Shown here: positions 59,853 to 64,000 of the stretch, piece by piece
Numbering within the stretch: the first letter of the stretch is position 1
Layout of the letters: each line of letters opens with the position of its first letter
NCBI RefSeq assembly: GCF_001427875.1
Contig: NZ_LMHK01000002.1
Location: forward strand, 1,051,436 to 1,115,435
Length of the DNA: 64,000 bases
Direction of reading: 5' to 3'
DNA from: Devosia sp. Root685
Lineage (GTDB): Bacteria > Pseudomonadota > Alphaproteobacteria > Rhizobiales > Devosiaceae
Program-made: the position numbers and the translations under genes
The notes under the pieces: model-generated
The model's database searches: none
Seen by the model: the letters and a program-made list of their open reading frames with translations, nothing else
What the model was told of the DNA's origin: nothing

Positions 59853-60872
59853 TTAAAGGAAAACCGGCTCTTCGTGCAGCGCAATGCCGAAGCGTGCTTT
59901 CACCGTAGCTTTTACATGCCCGGCGAGCGCCGCGATATCGCTGGCATCGGCACCACCGAGATTGACCACCACTAGGGCATGGCGCTCGGAAATACCGGCG
60001 CGCCCCATGCGAAACCCCTTGAGCCCGCTCTGTTCGATCAGCCAGCCGGCCGAAAGTTTTGTGCGTCCATCTGCCTGCGGAAAATTGGGAGCCGCCGGAA
60101 TGGCTGCAACAATCGGCGCCGCCTCTTCCGGGGGAACGATCGGGTTCTGGAAAAATGACCCCGCATTGGGCGTAACGCGCCAATCAGGCAGCTTTGACCC
60201 ACGAAGATAGAGCACGCGATCCATCACCGTGCGGGGATCAAGCCCCGGACTGTCCACCAATTCAGCGAGCCCAGCGAAACGCAGATTGGGTTTCCACGGG
60301 CGCAGCAGGCGCAATCGCAGCGAGAGCACCACATAGCGACCGGCTTGGTGCTTGAAGACACTATCGCGATAGGCAAAAGCGCACTCGGCAGAGGAGAATG
60401 TCTTGAAAACTTTCTCGACTGTATCGAAGGCCGTGAGGCTGTCGAAGACATCGGCCACTTCTGCGCCATAGGCGCCGATATTCTGCACCGGCGCGGCCCC
60501 GACCGTGCCGGGAATGCCCGCCAGGTTCTCGATGCCTCCAAAACCCTGCTCGACCGCCCAGACGACGAAGTCGTGCCAAGTTTCGCCTGCTGCCGCTTCG
60601 ACGAGCACGTGTTCTTCGGTTTGCTCGACGACGCTGCGGCCGCGCGTCGCCACCACGGCAGTGATCCCATCGAATTCGGCTGACAGCACCACATTGCTGC
60701 CGCCCCCAAGGATGCGCAACGGCAGGCCGCGTTCCGCCGCCAGGGCAAAAAGCGCAGGCACCTGATCCACCGTTTTGAGCATCGCCCCCCAACGCGACCG
60801 GGCCTTCAGCGCCAGCGTGTTGCGCGCGGAGAGATCAAAGTCGGGCGTGAGGTGTAGATAGGATGTGGTCAT
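59853..60872 (-). CDS. murB: UDP-N-acetylenolpyruvoylglucosamine reductase, type I (E. coli-like)
   Basis: This 339-residue FAD enzyme reduces UDP-GlcNAc-enolpyruvate to UDP-MurNAc in peptidoglycan synthesis. The FAD-binding N-domain is seen in LRILGGGSNVVL and GIPGTVGAAPVQNIGAYG. The catalytic serine lies in NAGSFFQNPIV, and the type I pattern FAYRDSVFK with APNFPQADGRTKLSAGWLIE is close to E. coli MurB. ATG 60872 is chosen because the FAD domain begins soon after. Hyphomicrobiales normally carry a type II murB in their division and cell-wall cluster, so this stand-alone type I gene could be a paralogue or a transferred copy. Confidence 0.92.
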   Translation of the reverse strand: MTTSYLHLTPDFDLSARNTLALKARSRWGAMLKTVDQVPALFALAAERGLPLRILGGGSNVVLSAEFDGITAVVATRGRSVVEQTEEHVLVEAAAGETWHDFVVWAVEQGFGGIENLAGIPGTVGAAPVQNIGAYGAEVADVFDSLTAFDTVEKVFKTFSSAECAFAYRDSVFKHQAGRYVVLSLRLRLLRPWKPNLRFAGLAELVDSPGLDPRTVMDRVLYLRGSKLPDWRVTPNAGSFFQNPIVPPEEAAPIVAAIPAAPNFPQADGRTKLSAGWLIEQSGLKGFRMGRAGISERHALVVVNLGGADASDIAALAGHVKATVKARFGIALHEEPVFL

Positions 60873-60912
60873 GGCGGGGTTATAGGTGCGGTCCTGTTGG
60901 CCTGGCAATGTC

Positions 60913-61896
60913 TCAGCCCAGATGGCCGCCCAGTTCATCCTCGATATGCGCGCGGATAATGTCGTCAAAGCGGCTCTCGGCGACAAAGCCAAGGCTTTCA
61001 GCGCGCTTGGCTGAAAAGGCCTGCGGCCAACCGGCGACGATGCGGGCAATGACCGGATCGGGCTCGTGCCGAATGAGTTTTACCGCCCTCTCTCCGGCGA
61101 TGCGCCGCAAAGCGTCGATCTCATCGCCCACGGTCGCAGCGAGGCCCGGCATGGTGAGTGAGCGGCGCTGTCCAAGACCGGCCGTGTCCAACCCGGCAGC
61201 GTGGAGCAGAAAGCTCACCGCCGCACGCGGGCTTGCAAACCAATGGCGGACATTCGTCTTAACCGGCAGAACGGCTTCGACGCCGGCCAGCGGTTCGCGA
61301 ATGATACCGGAGAAAAATCCCGATGCGGCCTTGTTGGGTTTTCCTGGCCGGACGACGATGGTGGGCAGGCGAATGCCAATCCCATCGACGACCCCCCGCC
61401 GGGAATAGTCCGCAAGCAGCAATTCGCAGATCGCTTTCTGCGTGCCATAGCTGGTGAGCGGGGTTAGCGGGAATTCGTCCGGAATTTCGGCCGGCAAGGG
61501 CTCGCCGAAAACCGCGATGGACGAGGTGAAGACGAGGCGCGGAGCATAGTGCCCCTCTTGGCTCGCGAGACGGATCGCTTCAAGCAGGTGCCGCGTGCCA
61601 TCAAGATTGATGCGATAGCCCTTCTCGAAATCAGCTTCGGCTTCGCCCGATACGATGGCGGCGAGATGAAAGATAAGATCGGGACGCGCGGCGATCAGCG
61701 TCTGGGCCGCCTCCGGCGCAGAGAGGTCGAGGGCATGGGTTTCGACTGGAAATCCTGCCTGTGGAGCTTCAGGTGCGACGATGTCGGCGAGCATCAACGC
61801 CGAGATTTCCTGCCCTGCCACCTGCCCTGCCTTCAGCAGCGCCGCTGTCAGCTTGCGTCCAACCATGCCGGCAGCGCCGATCACCAGAATCTTCAA
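60913..61896 (-). CDS. NAD-dependent sugar-acid dehydrogenase (DenD-like, extended SDR)
   Basis: This protein of about 327 residues has a Rossmann motif (VIGAAGMVGRKL) at the N-terminus and the YxxxK catalytic pair in SYGTQK with the preceding serines of FTSSIAVFG. The family includes D-erythronate dehydrogenase. I prefer TTG 61896, which has GGAGG eight bases upstream and gives the typical KILVIG start; ATG codons at 61911 and 61920 are alternatives. It ends 41 bases before murB but probably has nothing to do with peptidoglycan. The substrate is uncertain. Confidence 0.82.
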   Translation of the reverse strand: MKILVIGAAGMVGRKLTAALLKAGQVAGQEISALMLADIVAPEAPQAGFPVETHALDLSAPEAAQTLIAARPDLIFHLAAIVSGEAEADFEKGYRINLDGTRHLLEAIRLASQEGHYAPRLVFTSSIAVFGEPLPAEIPDEFPLTPLTSYGTQKAICELLLADYSRRGVVDGIGIRLPTIVVRPGKPNKAASGFFSGIIREPLAGVEAVLPVKTNVRHWFASPRAAVSFLLHAAGLDTAGLGQRRSLTMPGLAATVGDEIDALRRIAGERAVKLIRHEPDPVIARIVAGWPQAFSAKRAESLGFVAESRFDDIIRAHIEDELGGHLG

Positions 61897-61966
61897 AGCC
61901 AGTTCCTCCATGTCCCTCAACTGACGAAATCATTGCGGCGGCCTATTGTCCACGCCGCAAAAGCAA

Positions 61967-61993
61967 CGGCGCCCACCCGAGGGGTGAGCGCCG
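61967..61993 (-). terminator. Rho-independent terminator of the outer-membrane protein gene
   Basis: On the minus strand a 12-bp stem (CGGCGCTCACCC with GGGTGGGCGCCG, one G-U pair) with a CTC loop is followed by TTGCTTTTG. It lies 23 bases after the stop of the gene at 62016. Confidence 0.75.
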
Positions 61994-62015
61994 CTGCATG
62001 GAAAGGCTGATAAAA

Positions 62016-62750
62016 TCAGTTGAAGCGGTAGCGCAGCGTGCCGCGCACTTCGTGGACCCAAGCGCCGGCGATCGAATAGGGCGCGGTCGTCGTGTTGTTG
62101 GCGATCGAGTCGATATAGAGCCCGCGATAGCCGACGTCGGCAACGATGTGGCCGAAGTCATAGCCGACACCGAGCATACCGGCAGCGGCCAGGCTCGTAT
62201 TGGTGCCGCGCGTATCGGCAGGCGAGCCAGCAGGACCGGTGGTGATGACATCGTTAAAGGCGAGACCAGCGCCAGCGCCGACATAGCCGAACGCGCCGCC
62301 AGCAGCGCCATAGCCCATGTCGCCGAAGCCGAAGTCGTAATAGGCGTTGGCCAGCACGACGGTGGAGCGCAGTTGCAGGCTGTGCACGCCCGGCGTTACG
62401 CCGACAGCGCCAGCGCCGACAGTGGCGCGCATATTGTCGTTCGACAGGTAGTCGGCTGTGACGTCGACGCGGAGACCCGTGCCGGTTTCGTAGCCGACAC
62501 CGGCGCCGACCGAATAGCCATAACCATAGTCGGTGATGGCGAAATTGCGCGGCGTGGCGGTGGGGTGGAAAACTTCCTTGGCCCACATCGCGTTACCCGC
62601 GGCGCTGCCGCGCAGGTAGAAGCTGCCAGCCACGCCATAGTCGACGTCCGGAATTTCGATCACGGGCGGGTAATAGGGCATGTCCGCGGCAATTGCCGGG
62701 CCTGCCACTGCTGTTCCGGTCAACAGGAACGCAGCAATGAGCTTGCGCAT
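62016..62750 (-). CDS. Outer-membrane beta-barrel protein (OmpW/Omp25-like)
   Basis: This 244-residue protein has a signal peptide (MRKLIAAFLLTGTAVAGPAI, cleavage after AIAA). The body alternates hydrophobic and polar residues with many glycines and tyrosines (FAITDYGYGYSVGAGVGYET, LANAYYDFGFGDMGYG), suggesting an eight-strand barrel. It ends GTLRYRFN, near the C-terminal aromatic signal of outer-membrane proteins. AAGGA precedes ATG 62750. It is followed by a terminator, so it is a single-gene unit. Confidence 0.85.
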   Translation of the reverse strand: MRKLIAAFLLTGTAVAGPAIAADMPYYPPVIEIPDVDYGVAGSFYLRGSAAGNAMWAKEVFHPTATPRNFAITDYGYGYSVGAGVGYETGTGLRVDVTADYLSNDNMRATVGAGAVGVTPGVHSLQLRSTVVLANAYYDFGFGDMGYGAAGGAFGYVGAGAGLAFNDVITTGPAGSPADTRGTNTSLAAAGMLGVGYDFGHIVADVGYRGLYIDSIANNTTTAPYSIAGAWVHEVRGTLRYRFN

Positions 62751-62852
62751 GGGTTCAGTCCTTTGTTTGCCACGACGCTTCGTCGTTTGAGGCAAATATC
62801 GGACAAACTCGTTAAAACCCGCTTAACCCTAGATTTTAACCCTAACGAGACC

Positions 62853-64000
62853 CTACGCGATCTGCCGTATGGCCGCTTCCACCTGACCGACGATGTTTTC
62901 GACGAGCGTCGCGTCATCCGCCTCGCCCATGACGCGGATCACCGGCTCGGTGCCCGAGGCACGGACGACGAGGCGCCCAGCGCTGCCCAAGGTCGATTCT
63001 GCGTCGGCAATCGCCTGCTTGACGTGCTTGTGGTCGAGCGGCTTGCCCGACTTGAAGCGAACGTTCCGAAGGAGTTGCGGCACCTTCTCGAAACGGTGGC
63101 AAATCTCCGAAATCGGCATGTCGTGCTGCTTGAGAACGGAGAGCAATTGGAGGGCCGCGACAAGGCCATCGCCGGTCGTCGTGAAATCGGAGAGGATGAT
63201 ATGCCCGGACTGCTCGCCGCCGACATTAAAGCCCTTGGAGCGCATGGCTTCGAGGACATAGCGATCGCCCACCTGGGTGCGTTCGAGCGTGAGGCCAAGT
63301 CCGGTCAGATAACGTTCGAGCCCGAGATTGCTCATGATGGTGGCGACGATGCCGCCGCCGACCAGCATTTCGCGCTCCATCCAGCTCTGGGCTATGACGG
63401 CCATGAACTGGTCGCCATCGACCACATTGCCCTTCTCATCGACGATGATGACGCGATCGGCGTCGCCGTCGAGCGCAATGCCGATATCGGCGCGCACTTC
63501 CTTGACCTTGGCGGCGACGGCATCGGGGGCGGTGGAGCCGACCTTGTGATTGATATTATAGCCATCCGGCTCGACGCCGATGGTGATGACCTCAGCGCCC
63601 AGTTCCCAAAGCGCCAGCGGCGCGACCTTATACGCGGCGCCATTGGCGCAATCGAGCACGACGCGCAGGCCCGAAAGATCAACGCCCCGCGGCAGCGTGC
63701 GCTTGGCATATTCGATATAGCGGGTGCGTGCTTCTTCGTCGCGATAGGCCCGGCCGATGGCCATGCCGTGCGCCAGGAGTTTTGACGTATCCGCCTCAAT
63801 CAGGCTCTCGATCTCCGCCTCAAGTTCGTCGCTGAGCTTGTAGCCATCGGGAAGGAAAAATTTGATGCCGTTGTCTTCGTAAGGGTTATGCGAGGCCGAG
63901 ATCATGACCCCGAGATCGGCCCGCAGCGAGCGGGTCAGCATGGCGACGGCCGGGGTCGGCATCGGCCCGAGGAAATAGACATCCATGCCGACGGCAGTGA
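62853..64000 (-). CDS. glmM: Phosphoglucosamine mutase, C-terminal 382 residues (runs off the window)
   Basis: This enzyme converts glucosamine-6-phosphate to glucosamine-1-phosphate for UDP-GlcNAc synthesis. The visible part includes the phosphoserine loop [13 protein letters not shown], the metal loop DGDADR, the sugar-binding loop GGEQSGHI and the phosphate-binding loop [12 protein letters not shown]. Full GlmM proteins have about 448 residues, so about 65 N-terminal residues lie beyond the window; the frame is open to the last base (TAVGMDVYF). The internal ATG at 63986 is not the start. Confidence 0.96.
   Translation of the reverse strand, partial: TAVGMDVYFLGPMPTPAVAMLTRSLRADLGVMISASHNPYEDNGIKFFLPDGYKLSDELEAEIESLIEADTSKLLAHGMAIGRAYRDEEARTRYIEYAKRTLPRGVDLSGLRVVLDCANGAAYKVAPLALWELGAEVITIGVEPDGYNINHKVGSTAPDAVAAKVKEVRADIGIALDGDADRVIIVDEKGNVVDGDQFMAVIAQSWMEREMLVGGGIVATIMSNLGLERYLTGLGLTLERTQVGDRYVLEAMRSKGFNVGGEQSGHIILSDFTTTGDGLVAALQLLSVLKQHDMPISEICHRFEKVPQLLRNVRFKSGKPLDHKHVKQAIADAESTLGSAGRLVVRASGTEPVIRVMGEADDATLVENIVGQVEAAIRQIA

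Noticed and set aside
61761..63785. 674-codon open frame on the plus strand spanning DenD, outer-membrane protein and GlmM
   Set aside because: It crosses three convincing genes on the other strand, a terminator and a promoter region, so it is a GC artefact.

Overview
The window is GC-rich bacterial DNA. It looks chromosomal and comes from an alphaproteobacterium, most likely of the order Hyphomicrobiales. A Devosia-like genome would fit, but that is an inference from gene content: many CUT1 sugar transporters with UgpC/MsmK-type ATPases, an arsR-aqpS-arsC arsenic operon, DUF2934/DUF1236/DUF6600-type envelope proteins and an alphaproteobacterial RND pump. I saw no rRNA, tRNA, CRISPR array, integrase or intact insertion sequence.

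Layout. (1) 1-6654: a galactoside locus with a substrate-binding protein, two permeases, an ATPase and a GH42 beta-galactosidase (cut by the window edge), facing a ROK repressor. (2) 6928-16913: a small hypothetical gene, then one long efflux operon transcribed as outer-membrane factor, membrane-fusion lipoprotein, RND pump, MsbA-like ABC exporter, response regulator and histidine kinase. (3) 17384-24238: an enolase-superfamily acid-sugar dehydratase, a FadR-type regulator, an unusual permease carrying both transmembrane subunits in one chain, its binding protein, and a divergent ATPase. (4) 24407-29935: an ArsR regulator facing NIPSNAP and ABM-fold genes, a DUF2934 protein with an orphan treZ, and an SLC13/RCK permease. 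(5) 30115-43398: the most intriguing locus. It has a PfkB kinase, ATPase, argininosuccinate-lyase-like enzyme, two permeases and a binding protein, a divergent ROK regulator, a cytoplasmic PIG-L deacetylase, and a Tat-exported PIG-L deacetylase homologous to the first. (6) 43580-47458: a LacI regulator with its predicted operator, a binding protein without permeases, and a formylglycine-type sulfatase. (7) 47550-50199: arsR-aqpS-arsC-arsK-like arsenic operon. (8) 50268-53602: a collapsed alcohol dehydrogenase, cupin, cyclophilin-like protein and MFS exporter opposite a LysR regulator. (9) 53783-59674: small secreted and envelope proteins and a PepSY-type protein in an operon with a PhoPQ-like two-component system. 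(10) 59853-64000: MurB, DenD-like dehydrogenase, an outer-membrane beta-barrel protein and the C-terminal part of GlmM.

How the parts work together. Each transporter locus pairs import genes with catabolic enzymes and a divergent or adjacent regulator. I could read candidate operators for the first ROK regulator, the FadR-type regulator, the second ROK regulator (a 23-bp palindrome present in two promoters), the LacI regulator, ArsR and the PhoP-like regulator (an 18-bp direct-repeat box present twice). In all three complete CUT1 operons a GC-rich hairpin lies between the binding-protein gene and the first permease gene. This is the classical arrangement for making more binding protein than permease.

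The strongest candidate for an undescribed system is the 30-43.5 kb locus. Inside and outside deacetylases, a fumarate-type lyase and a sugar kinase surround one importer, which suggests uptake and dismantling of an N-acetylated amino-sugar conjugate. The substrate is unknown.
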